Source of the DNA: Brevundimonas halotolerans
GTDB lineage: Bacteria > Pseudomonadota > Alphaproteobacteria > Caulobacterales > Caulobacteraceae
DNA: 64,000 nucleotides
Assembly: GCF_003730275.1 (NCBI RefSeq)
Contig: NZ_QTTA01000017.1
Span: 124,001-188,000 of the forward strand
Reading direction: 5' to 3'
The notes beneath the pieces are model-generated. The model was not told where the DNA came from, did not search any database, and worked only from the letters and a program-made list of their open reading frames with translations. Shown one piece after another: positions 1 through 6,843 of this stretch (its first letter is position 1; each line of letters opens with the position of its first letter). The translations under genes were made by a program, and so were the position numbers.

Positions 1-575
1 AGGCCGGCGCTCAGCACCGTCGCGCCCAGCCCCGCATCCCCGGGCCGCAGGGGCTCACCCAGCGCCGCCACCCGCTCCGGCGCCGGCTCGAACCACAGGC
101 CGTGCCCCTCCCCCGCCAGCCGCTTCCACGGAAAGCGCTCGCCCGGGTCCTCCTTGCGATCCGGCGCCAGGTCGGAATGGCCGATGATGCGGTCGTCGGG
201 AATGGTCCAGCGGCTGCGGATGTCGGCGATCAGGGCGATCACCGCATCGATCTGGACATCGGGAAAGTCGCGATAGCCCCACTCATGCCCCGGATTGACG
301 ATCTCGATCCCGATCGAGGCGGCATTGCAGTCGGTCTCGCCCTGCCAGACGCCCTTGCCCGCGTGCCAGGCGCGGCGTTCCTCGGGGACCAGGGCATAGA
401 GGGTTCCGTCCTCATCGACGACATAGTGGGCCGAGACCCGCGCCTCGGCATCGCACAGGCGGGCGATGGCCTCCTCGGCCGTCTGCATACCCGTATAGTG
501 CAGCACCAGCATATCGGGCGGGCCGCGCCGGGCATCGAAATTGGGAGAGGGCGCGGTCTGGAACTGCAGCGTCAC
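1..575 (-). CDS. N-acetylmuramoyl-L-alanine amidase, AmpD/AmiD type (C-terminus cut by window edge)
   Basis: Amidase_2 fold enzyme that cleaves the MurNAc-L-alanine bond of peptidoglycan or anhydro-muropeptides. Reading from 575 down, the N-terminal strand carries LVLHYTGM (first zinc His), then an ASIGIEIVN segment, then GHSDLAPDRKEDPGERFPW, holding the second zinc His and the Asp of the AmpD zinc site. About 190 residues are present and the frame runs off base 1, so the C-terminus is missing. I chose GTG 573-575 because an in-frame TAG at 582-584, which is also the stop of the upstream gene, rules out anything longer. No signal peptide is visible, so a cytoplasmic recycling role (AmpD) is as likely as a periplasmic one. 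Confidence 0.85.
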   Translation of the reverse strand, partial: MTLQFQTAPSPNFDARRGPPDMLVLHYTGMQTAEEAIARLCDAEARVSAHYVVDEDGTLYALVPEERRAWHAGKGVWQGETDCNAASIGIEIVNPGHEWGYRDFPDVQIDAVIALIADIRSRWTIPDDRIIGHSDLAPDRKEDPGERFPWKRLAGEGHGLWFEPAPERVAALGEPLRPGDAGLGATVLSAG

Positions 576-581
576 GACCGA

Positions 582-929
582 CTACCGGCCCGACCGTTCC
601 CAGCCATAGGCGACCCAGGTGCCATCCACCTTGTGCGCCTCGATGACCGTGTCATCGTCATCGGTGCGGCGGCGGCCCTTGCGCGCCCCGCCCGTCTTGC
701 GGCGCGCCCGGCTGGACATGCCCATCAGGAACATCACCACCCCGGCGACCACGGCAATCACGGCCACGGCAATGGCGGTGAACACGGCCAGCAGGGCCCC
801 GACCGCCATGGCACAGCCCGCCGCGATCAGCCCGCCCAGCCACATCAGCGGTCGCAGGAAACCGCCCGGGCCTCCGACGCTCGCCGTCGCGGCACCCAGA
901 CTGTCAAAACGCGGTCCAGTCGAACTCAT
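582..929 (-). CDS. small membrane protein of unknown function
   Basis: I do not recognise a family for this 115-residue protein. Residues about 27-72 are a continuous hydrophobic stretch rich in Ala, Val and Gly, enough for two membrane passes. A basic segment (RARRKTGGARKGRRR) and an acidic patch (TDDDD) follow, ending in a short soluble tail. The positive-inside rule places the basic segment in the cytoplasm. It ends seven bases before the start of the amidase on the same strand, so the two are probably co-transcribed. The ATG at 927-929 is the first in frame. Confidence concerns its being a gene; no function is claimed. Confidence 0.65.
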   Translation of the reverse strand: MSSTGPRFDSLGAATASVGGPGGFLRPLMWLGGLIAAGCAMAVGALLAVFTAIAVAVIAVVAGVVMFLMGMSSRARRKTGGARKGRRRTDDDDTVIEAHKVDGTWVAYGWERSGR

Positions 930-1046
930 GCCTACTCCTTGTCGGCTCCGGATCGGGGCCAGCCCACCCTTAACGCCGAACCCTCAATGTCGGTCCATCC
1001 TGCCTTGGGGTCAAGCAACCGGGGGGTGCGGCAAACCCGCCGCCCG

Positions 1047-2828
1047 TTAACCCAAAGGCCGATCCGCCAGCACCACAGCCCCCTCGCGACGCATGCGGTC
1101 GGCCTCGATCCGGCGCATCACCGCCTGGGCCTGCGGGTCCTCGACGGCGCCGCCGATCAGGATCAGCGCCCGCGCCGCCTCGCCCGACACGCCAAAGGCA
1201 TTGGCGAGGGCCTCGAACGGCGACTGCTGCTCGGGGAAGCGCTTGATGCGGACCGAGGCATCGGCGTCGATCCCGGCCAGTTCCTTGGCCTTGGCAATGG
1301 CCTCATTCATGCCGCCCAGCTCATCGACCAGACCCAGTTCCAGCGCCTGGGCACCCGTCCAGACCCGGCCCTTTGCGATTTCTCCAACCCGCGCAGGCGT
1401 CAGGTCACGGCCGCGCGCCACCAGGGTGATGAAGTCGCCATAGATCCGGTCCATCGAACCGGCGAAGGCCTCGCGCTGCGACGGCGTAAACTCGTCGCTG
1501 ATGGCATAGGCGTCGGCATAGTCGCCGCCGACCGACAGGCCGCGCACATCGACGCCGAACCGCGCCAGCGCATCGCGCAGCACCATCTTGCCACCGAACA
1601 CCCCGATCGACCCCGTCAGGGTCGAGGGCTGGGCCACGATATGGTCGGCCTCGGCACTGATCCAGTAGCCGCCGGACGCCGCATAGGTGCCCATGGACAC
1701 CACCACCGGCTTGCCCGCCGCCTTGGCCGCGCGCACCGCTGCGGCAATCTGCTCAGACGCTTCCGGCGAACCGCCGGGCGAGGACACGCGCAGCACAATG
1801 GCCTGCACGTCCTTGTCCTTGATGGCGTCATAGATGGCCTCGGCCATCACGTCCGAATGGATCGACGACCCGCCACCAAACGGATCGGCATTGCCGCCCG
1901 ATCCGGTGATGATCGCGCCCTCGCCACCAATCACGGCGATGACGTCACGGCCCGAGCCGTTGTCCGGACCCATGGCGCTGGAATATTCGTCGAACGGGAT
2001 GATCCGCGATCCCCGACCGGCACGGCGCAGGGCCTCGTCCTCGGCCTCCTCGACGTGGCCGACCTTGTCGATCAGATTGCGCTCCAGCGCCTCTTCGGCG
2101 GTCCACGGGCCGGCCTCGATACTGGCCTTCAGCGCGGCCGGCGCGATCTTGCGATCCTGCGCCGCCTGGGCGACCGAGGTGTCATAGATCGACCCCATCC
2201 ACGCCAGCATCGCCTCGCGGTGCGGGCCGGTGAAGTCGTTCTGCGTATAGATGTTGACCGCGTTCTTGTACTCATAGCGCTGCTCGAACTCGGGCTCGAC
2301 GCCATATTTCTCGAACGCCCGGCCCAGGAAGATTTCTTCGGCGCTGAATCCCGTCGCCTGGAAGCTGGCGGTGTTCTGCATCCACAGTTCCGACGCCGAC
2401 GCCCCCACCATGTAGCTGGACATGACGGCCCCCGCGGGCAGGAAACCCTGCGAATGGGCGATGACCGGCTTGCCCGAGGCGCGGAAGCGGCGGATCGCCT
2501 GACGCACTTCATCGGCCGCAGCCGGCGTCATGCCGGTCTCCGGCAGACGGATCAGCAGCACCTTGACGTTGGCGTCATCCTCGGCCTGGGACAGGGTATC
2601 GACCACCTGCATGACCGACAGGCCCCCGCCCCCGAACAAGGCAAAGGGCGAGGCCGGTGGCTGATCGCTCAGGCCGGCGCGCAGATCCAGTTCCAGCACC
2701 GCATTGCGGGGAACGTCAGGGCCCGACGAGCTGGCCGCCGCCATGGTGATCAGCACGATCGGCACCACGACCACAAACAGCACAAGGCCGGTAAAGACCC
2801 CCAGCACGGTCAGGAAAAACTGTTTCAT
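1047..2828 (-). CDS. sppA: signal peptide peptidase SppA, 67K type
   Basis: Inner-membrane serine protease with a Ser-Lys dyad that degrades cleaved signal peptides. The 593-residue product has an N-terminal anchor (residues 5-30) and the tandem S49 domains of the long E. coli-like form. The catalytic lysine is K188 in YEYKNAVN, in the first domain, and the nucleophile is S385 in TYAASGGYW, in the second; this split placement is the family hallmark. I start at ATG 2826-2828 because MKQFFLTV begins directly with the membrane anchor, while the longer upstream frame has no recognisable content. It is divergent from panD across about 215 bp that must hold both promoters. Confidence 0.95.
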   Translation of the reverse strand: MKQFFLTVLGVFTGLVLFVVVVPIVLITMAAASSSGPDVPRNAVLELDLRAGLSDQPPASPFALFGGGGLSVMQVVDTLSQAEDDANVKVLLIRLPETGMTPAAADEVRQAIRRFRASGKPVIAHSQGFLPAGAVMSSYMVGASASELWMQNTASFQATGFSAEEIFLGRAFEKYGVEPEFEQRYEYKNAVNIYTQNDFTGPHREAMLAWMGSIYDTSVAQAAQDRKIAPAALKASIEAGPWTAEEALERNLIDKVGHVEEAEDEALRRAGRGSRIIPFDEYSSAMGPDNGSGRDVIAVIGGEGAIITGSGGNADPFGGGSSIHSDVMAEAIYDAIKDKDVQAIVLRVSSPGGSPEASEQIAAAVRAAKAAGKPVVVSMGTYAASGGYWISAEADHIVAQPSTLTGSIGVFGGKMVLRDALARFGVDVRGLSVGGDYADAYAISDEFTPSQREAFAGSMDRIYGDFITLVARGRDLTPARVGEIAKGRVWTGAQALELGLVDELGGMNEAIAKAKELAGIDADASVRIKRFPEQQSPFEALANAFGVSGEAARALILIGGAVEDPQAQAVMRRIEADRMRREGAVVLADRPLG

Positions 2829-3044
2829 ATCGGTTGGAAGTCCCGTCGAGGCCCGAATGCGGCGGAGGATCGACCATAGAGGGCAAGCCGTCACCGTCAA
2901 ATGAACGTCCCGTAACACGCGAACCTGTCGTACCGGGCAGTGTTGCATTGCAGCATCGCGATTGATGCCCGTCGGGGAAGCCCCTATATGAGGCATCCCT
3001 CAGCGGGGGCTGTTCCCCGCGCCGAACCGGAGACCGCACTCCCC

Positions 3045-3401
3045 ATGCTGGTCACCCTGATGAAATCCAAGCTGCACCGTGCGACGGTGACCCAGGCCGA
3101 CCTCGACTATGAGGGGTCGATCGCCATTGACCGCGACCTGCTGGACGCGGCCGACATCTTTCCGAATGAACAGGTCGATGTTCTGAACATCACCACCGGC
3201 GCGCGCTTCACCACCTACGCCATCGAGGCGCCGCGCGGCTCGCGCGTGATCGGCGTCAACGGCGCCGCCGCCCGTCTGGTCCAGAAAAACGACAAGGTGA
3301 TCATCGTCACCTATGGCCAGCTTCCCGCCGAGGAAGCCCGCAACTATTCCCCGACCGTCGTGCTGCTGGACGACGCCAACCACATCAAGCGCGCCGCCTG
3401 A
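3045..3401 (+). CDS. panD: aspartate 1-decarboxylase (pyruvoyl enzyme)
   Basis: Decarboxylates L-aspartate to beta-alanine, the precursor of the pantothenate half of coenzyme A. The proenzyme cleaves itself between Gly24 and Ser25 (YEGSIAID) to create the pyruvoyl cofactor. The 118-residue length is slightly short of the E. coli protein (126). Conserved elements include KLHRATVT near the N-terminus, [10 protein letters not shown] (turn near residue 72) and [10 protein letters not shown]. Starting at ATG 3045 puts the cleavage site at 24/25 exactly as in E. coli; the internal ATG at 3060 is the only alternative. It is a single gene, with no other pantothenate gene in view. Confidence 0.95.
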   Translation: MLVTLMKSKLHRATVTQADLDYEGSIAIDRDLLDAADIFPNEQVDVLNITTGARFTTYAIEAPRGSRVIGVNGAAARLVQKNDKVIIVTYGQLPAEEARNYSPTVVLLDDANHIKRAA

Positions 3402-3420
3402 CCGACCGCGTAATCCAACA

Positions 3421-3554
3421 ATTCCGCTCATCCCGGCGAAAGCCGGGACCCAGTACTTTGGACGATCCGGCCTGCCCGATGATGCGCTGACGCATGTCCC
3501 GGACACCCGGACTGGCAGAAGGGGCTGGGCCCCCGCTTTCGCGGGGATGAGCGG
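3421..3554. repeat. inverted pair of REP/RIP-like palindromic repeats
   Basis: One copy, near 3425-3453, is built on CATCCCGGCGAAAGCCGGGA. A second, related copy at 3521-3554 lies in the opposite orientation, built on CCCCCGCTTTCGCGGGGATG. Each is itself a short hairpin, and the pair can fold together. The element fills the gap between convergent panD and the SIMPL gene and may help end transcription. Families like this are dispersed in many proteobacterial genomes, though I cannot count genome copies from here. Confidence 0.8.
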
Positions 3555-3565
3555 ACGGGGAAGTC

Positions 3566-4315
3566 CTACCGGATCAGGTCATAGACGCCGCTGATATGCA
3601 CCCGCACCGTCAGTTGACCCGGCGACACCGAGGTCGAGGCATCGGCGGATTCCATGGCCATGGACCGGGCATAGGGCATGGGCGGCGGGGCGCTCATCGA
3701 CGTGCCTTCGCTCAGGCTACGGATACCGCCCAGCTGCACACCCAGCGCTTCGGCATACAGGCCGGCCTTGCGCTGCAAATCCCGCACGGCCAGACGCCGC
3801 GCCTGATCCTCGGCCGCCGTCCGGTCCGTCAGGCCAAAGCTGATGCCGTCGATCTGGTTGACGCCCGCGCTGACCACCGCATCCGCCGTCGTGCCGACCC
3901 GGCTCAGATCGCGCACCGTCACTGTGACCCGGTTGGTCGCCTGATAGCCCCGCAGACGCGGCGGTTGGTCCTGCTGATAATCATACTGGGCCGACAGGTT
4001 CAGGCCCGAGGTCTGGATATCGCGCTCGGCAATCCCGGCCCGGCGCAGGGCCGCCATGACCCGCTCCATATATTGGGCGTTCTGGCGCATCGCCTCCTCG
4101 GCGGTCGCCGCCTCGGTCATGACGCCGAAATTGATCGTCGCCATATCCGGCGCGACCTTGACCTCACCATAGGCCGCCAGACTCAGATGGGGCGGCGCCA
4201 CCATATGATGGCCCGCAGGCTCCGACATCGACTGCGCCAGCGCCGGCGCTGACACACCGGCCAGGGCCACGGCTGCGGCCATCGGCATCAGCAGCCGGAA
4301 GGGGGAACGGGTCAT
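3566..4315 (-). CDS. SIMPL domain (DUF541) periplasmic protein
   Basis: The 249-residue protein has a clear Sec signal peptide (MTRSPFRLLMPMAAAVALAG, cleavage after APALA near residue 28) and then one SIMPL/DUF541 domain. Typical family features are the opening strand HLSLAAYGEVKVAPDMATI, a helix with EEAMRQNAQYMERVMAAL, the phrase IQTSGLNLSAQY, and NRVTVTVRDLSRVG in the centre. Members such as E. coli YggE are periplasmic and linked to oxidative stress tolerance, but the biochemical role is unknown. ATG 4313-4315 begins the signal peptide directly; an upstream frame extension has no such feature. It is a single transcription unit. Confidence 0.88.
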   Translation of the reverse strand: MTRSPFRLLMPMAAAVALAGVSAPALAQSMSEPAGHHMVAPPHLSLAAYGEVKVAPDMATINFGVMTEAATAEEAMRQNAQYMERVMAALRRAGIAERDIQTSGLNLSAQYDYQQDQPPRLRGYQATNRVTVTVRDLSRVGTTADAVVSAGVNQIDGISFGLTDRTAAEDQARRLAVRDLQRKAGLYAEALGVQLGGIRSLSEGTSMSAPPPMPYARSMAMESADASTSVSPGQLTVRVHISGVYDLIR

Positions 4316-4436
4316 GAAAGTCTCCTGAGGTTCGGGCACGCGCCACCCGCGCACCCTGTCAGTCCAACCTGGACCATACCGCCTGAATGAACGTTCGCGC
4401 CCCGGGGTCAGGTTCCGTTCATCGGGGCGGGACGAT

Positions 4437-4688
4437 CACCTTCTCCCATCGGGAGACGGAAGACTGACGGGCTCCCTCCCTACGACCCGGGCGGCCCGTA
4501 GCAGCCAAGCAGGTTCGTGCCCTTCTCCCCTTGCGGGAGAAGGTGGGCCGCGTGAGCGGCTCGGATGAGGGGTCTCTCAGAGGTTTGACGAAGAGTTCGC
4601 TTTATCCCGGCCGATGAACATCCAACCGCAGCGTAACCCCTCATCCGCCCCCTTCTCAGGGGGCACCTTCTCCCACAAGGGGAGAAGG
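4437..4688. repeat. cluster of CCTTCTCCC-type palindromic intergenic repeats
   Basis: Three related units lie here. A short one is near 4437-4460. A full one at 4521-4573 has CCTTCTCC and GGGAGAAGG arms, then GTGGGCCGCGTGAGCGGCTCGGATGAGGGG. A full one in opposite orientation lies at 4635-4688. The last two are mutually complementary and could form a cruciform of more than 150 bp. A further copy occurs at 30349-30395. Structure and dispersal resemble a REP-type family; no open reading frame is associated. Confidence 0.8.
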
Positions 4689-4699
4689 AATGCTGAGCT

Positions 4700-5249
4700 G
4701 ACGCACTCAGATAGGATAACCGCCACCTAATTCCCCAACCCTTTCAACACCTCCACCGTTTCCCGGACCGTTCTGCCCGACCAGGTCCAGCCGTGTGCCA
4801 CACTCCTCCCGTCCCGTTGCACGGAGGGCTCGTAAGGCCTGCGACCTTGTGAGCGGCGGGAGCGGATGGAGCGGGGTCGGGCCTCAGGGTCCGAACACCC
4901 CCATCACCGCCTCCGGGTGCGTGATCGGGCCAAGGGCTGAGGGGGATACTCAGTCGTTCCGGGAGGTGTCGCAGGACACCCCCGCCCGCCGGGGGCGCTG
5001 CGGTAAGGCCCGAACACGGCCACCCGACGCAAGCTCCCGGAAAACCGTCCGCGCGGAGCGTCTGTCTTCGTCGAAACGGTATTTCTTGTTCTCATCCGGG
5101 CGAAGGCCCGGCGCTCCGCCTGCCCTCCAACCCGCCGCAAACACGGACGGGAGCTTTGGCTCATCTCCTCCATCGGGAAAGGAGCACCGCCCCCGCCGCC
5201 CTCTTTGCAACATCCCATGCGCCTGCTAGGCCCGGGGCGTCGCCTCCGG
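4700..5249. other. gene-free GC-rich stretch with dense inverted repeats
   Basis: No convincing protein gene lies between the SIMPL gene and the tRNA at 5250 (about 930 bp in all). After the repeats, this half has open frames on both strands, but their translations are rich in Arg, Pro and Gly with no domain-like pattern, and none has a good ribosome site. Perfect short hairpins include 4937-4953 (CTGAG/CTCAG), 4965-4980 (GGTGTC/GACACC) and 4903-4925 (ATCAC/GTGAT). CCTCAG at 4882-4887 could also pair with CTGAGG at 4937-4942, as an alternative to the first hairpin. An uncharacterised structured RNA, or decayed sequence, is the best reading. Confidence 0.5.
5031..5156. ncRNA. candidate structured RNA domain (strand unknown)
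   Basis: Four perfectly complementary stems are nested in about 126 nt. AAGCTCC at 5031-5037 pairs with GGAGCTT at 5150-5156. CGTCCG at 5046-5051 pairs with CGGACG at 5144-5149. GCGGAGCG at 5053-5060 pairs with CGCTCCGC at 5112-5119. A hairpin CCGGGC/GCCCGG lies at 5096-5111, directly next to the third stem. The 3' arms of the first two stems are contiguous. I could not match this to RNase P RNA, tmRNA, 6S or SRP RNA. It may be part of a larger RNA reaching to about 4740, transcribed from either strand. Confidence 0.4.
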
Positions 5250-5325
5250 GGGCCCGTAGCTCAATGGTTAGAGCCGACCGCTCATAACGGTCTGGTTGGG
5301 GGTTCGAGTCCCTCCGGGCCTACCA
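5250..5325 (+). tRNA. tRNA with CAU anticodon (tRNA-Ile2 or elongator tRNA-Met)
   Basis: Full cloverleaf: acceptor GGGCCCG pairs with CGGGCCT (a G-U at the first pair), D-arm begins GCTCAATGG, the anticodon loop is CTCATAA, and the T-loop is TTCGAGT with a five-pair stem. CCA is encoded at 5323-5325. CAU anticodons serve initiator Met, elongator Met and lysidine-modified Ile(AUA); the general pattern is not the initiator type, and I cannot separate the other two by eye. Its last six bases overlap the end of the opposing beta-helix gene. Confidence 0.93.
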
Positions 5326-6828
5326 GAAGCCGCGACGGCGCGGTTCGACCCAGCGGTCGTCGCCGTAATAGTCGCGGTCTTGTATGTAGCGCCCCTCGCG
5401 GTCGTACCAGCCGTAGCCGTCCTGATAGGTGTCATAGCCCTGCAGGGAATAGCCGTCGTCATAGTAGTCGAGGCCCAGCAGACCGTCCTCTTCCGCCCAC
5501 CAATCACGCGGATAGGCGCCGTAGACGCACTCCCAGCCCTGGCCGCCGGACCAGTAGGGTTCATACCGGCCCCGGGTGCGTTCGCGGAACCGGGCCCGGC
5601 AGACATGGCGCGACCAGACGCGGTTGCCGCTGGCCTCGATACTGGCGCGGTTCTCGCCATAGATGACCTCGCGCACGCCCGAGAAGACATTGTTGGTGAT
5701 CACGGCCCGGCCCGACGCCACGGCCACGCCGACGCTCTCGGCCCGGATGCGGGTGTCGGTCAGGGTCAGCTCGCCGTTGTAGACGACCACGCCCTTGTCC
5801 GAGCGACAGACGCGGCTGCCCTGGATGTCGACCGAGGCACCTTCGACGGCCACGCCCTCGACGAAGCCGCAGATGGCGGTGTTGGTGATCTCGACCCGGC
5901 CGTAATCGCGGCCCGAGCGGATGATCATGCCAATCGAGCGGGGGCCAAAGCTGTTCGGCGCGCCGATGCCCTTCAGAGTCGTCGAGTCGATCCGGGCCGT
6001 CTGACCGGGCCCGGGGATCAGCTCCATGCCGACATGGGCGCCGGTCACCACCACTTCATAGGCCGTCAGCGAGGCACCATCGGCAACGATGGCCGGAGCC
6101 ACCGTCTGGGTCTCCAGCACGGCGTTGCGGATATCCAGCAGGCCGCCGTCCATATAGATGGCCGCCTCGTCGCCGACATGGCGGAAGCCGACCCGGTTCA
6201 TCAGGATCTCGGCGCCATAGCCGATGATGCAGGCGGCATCGCCGGCCCGCTGCGACGAAAAGACCACGTCGCGCACATCCACCCTAACCCCCTGGGCCAC
6301 GGTCATGCAGGGCAGGCCGTCGGGGGCCTGCAGGGTGGCCGTGGGCTGGCGGTTCCAGTCGCGCGGGTCGAACCCGCCCTCGCCGATGATGGTCAGGGGC
6401 GTGTTGATGTTGAGCCAGCCGACGCAGGGTCCGCCCCGCGCCCTCAGGATGAGGGTGCCGCCCGGAGCGACCCGGCGCACCGCGTCCTCAATGGCGCCCG
6501 ATCCGGGATTGCCGCCGCAGTCGACCAGCACGACCTGCTCGCCGCCCGCCGGATAGGGCCGCCCGTCATGGGGCCCGGGGCCGGGGCCGGGGTAGTAGTC
6601 GCGGCGATGATCACGGCTGGTCCAGCGCCGATGCGTGGTCGCGCGGCTGCGACGCGGCGCCGGCGGGTCCAGCAGGACACCAAAGTTCGGCCGGGTCTCG
6701 CTTTCGACGCGCGCGGCCTCCTGGGCGTTCGCCTGCGGGGCCAGCGACATCGCGGTCGCCGCGACCGCGAGGCCCAGCGCGGGCGCGATCAGGGAGCGGA
6801 AGCGGAGGGGGGTGCGGAACGTGATCAT
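5320..6828 (-). CDS. exported right-handed beta-helix repeat protein
   Basis: The 502-residue protein has a signal peptide (to about residue 36, ANA-QE), a basic proline-rich linker with PGPGPGPHDGRPYP, then residues about 95-400 in short repeats of the parallel beta-helix (pectate-lyase-like) type. These include GGTLILRARGGP, TPLTIIGEGGF, VDVRDVVFSS and VEITNTAICGFVEGVAVEGA. The last 80 residues are very rich in Tyr, Asp and Gly (for example YYDDGYSLQGYDTYQDGYGW). No catalytic residues are evident, so binding or surface structure is likelier than hydrolysis. It lies 15 bp after a Sel1-repeat lipoprotein gene on the same strand, probably as one operon. Its TAG stop overlaps the tRNA 3' end. 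Confidence 0.8.
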   Translation of the reverse strand: MITFRTPLRFRSLIAPALGLAVAATAMSLAPQANAQEAARVESETRPNFGVLLDPPAPRRSRATTHRRWTSRDHRRDYYPGPGPGPHDGRPYPAGGEQVVLVDCGGNPGSGAIEDAVRRVAPGGTLILRARGGPCVGWLNINTPLTIIGEGGFDPRDWNRQPTATLQAPDGLPCMTVAQGVRVDVRDVVFSSQRAGDAACIIGYGAEILMNRVGFRHVGDEAAIYMDGGLLDIRNAVLETQTVAPAIVADGASLTAYEVVVTGAHVGMELIPGPGQTARIDSTTLKGIGAPNSFGPRSIGMIIRSGRDYGRVEITNTAICGFVEGVAVEGASVDIQGSRVCRSDKGVVVYNGELTLTDTRIRAESVGVAVASGRAVITNNVFSGVREVIYGENRASIEASGNRVWSRHVCRARFRERTRGRYEPYWSGGQGWECVYGAYPRDWWAEEDGLLGLDYYDDGYSLQGYDTYQDGYGWYDREGRYIQDRDYYGDDRWVEPRRRGFW

Positions 6829-6843
6829 GTGTCAACGCCCTCC

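Noticed and set aside
102..2879. A 925-codon open frame on the plus strand opposite sppA and the amidase genes
   Set aside because: It is antisense to genes with clear motifs; its translation is rich in His, Arg, Asp and Gly with no domain. Such frames are a by-product of high GC codon usage.
4795..5229. A 144-codon plus-strand open frame and 87-104-codon minus-strand frames in the same gap
   Set aside because: Low-information Arg/Pro/Gly-rich translations, several overlapping alternatives, and no ribosome site. The stretch is better explained by structure.
4700..5249. RNase P RNA, tmRNA, SRP RNA or 6S RNA in the structured gap
   Set aside because: None of the hallmark sequences was found on either strand: no GAGGAAAGTCC core, no tag-peptide frame encoding ANDN, and no GGAAGG SRP loop.
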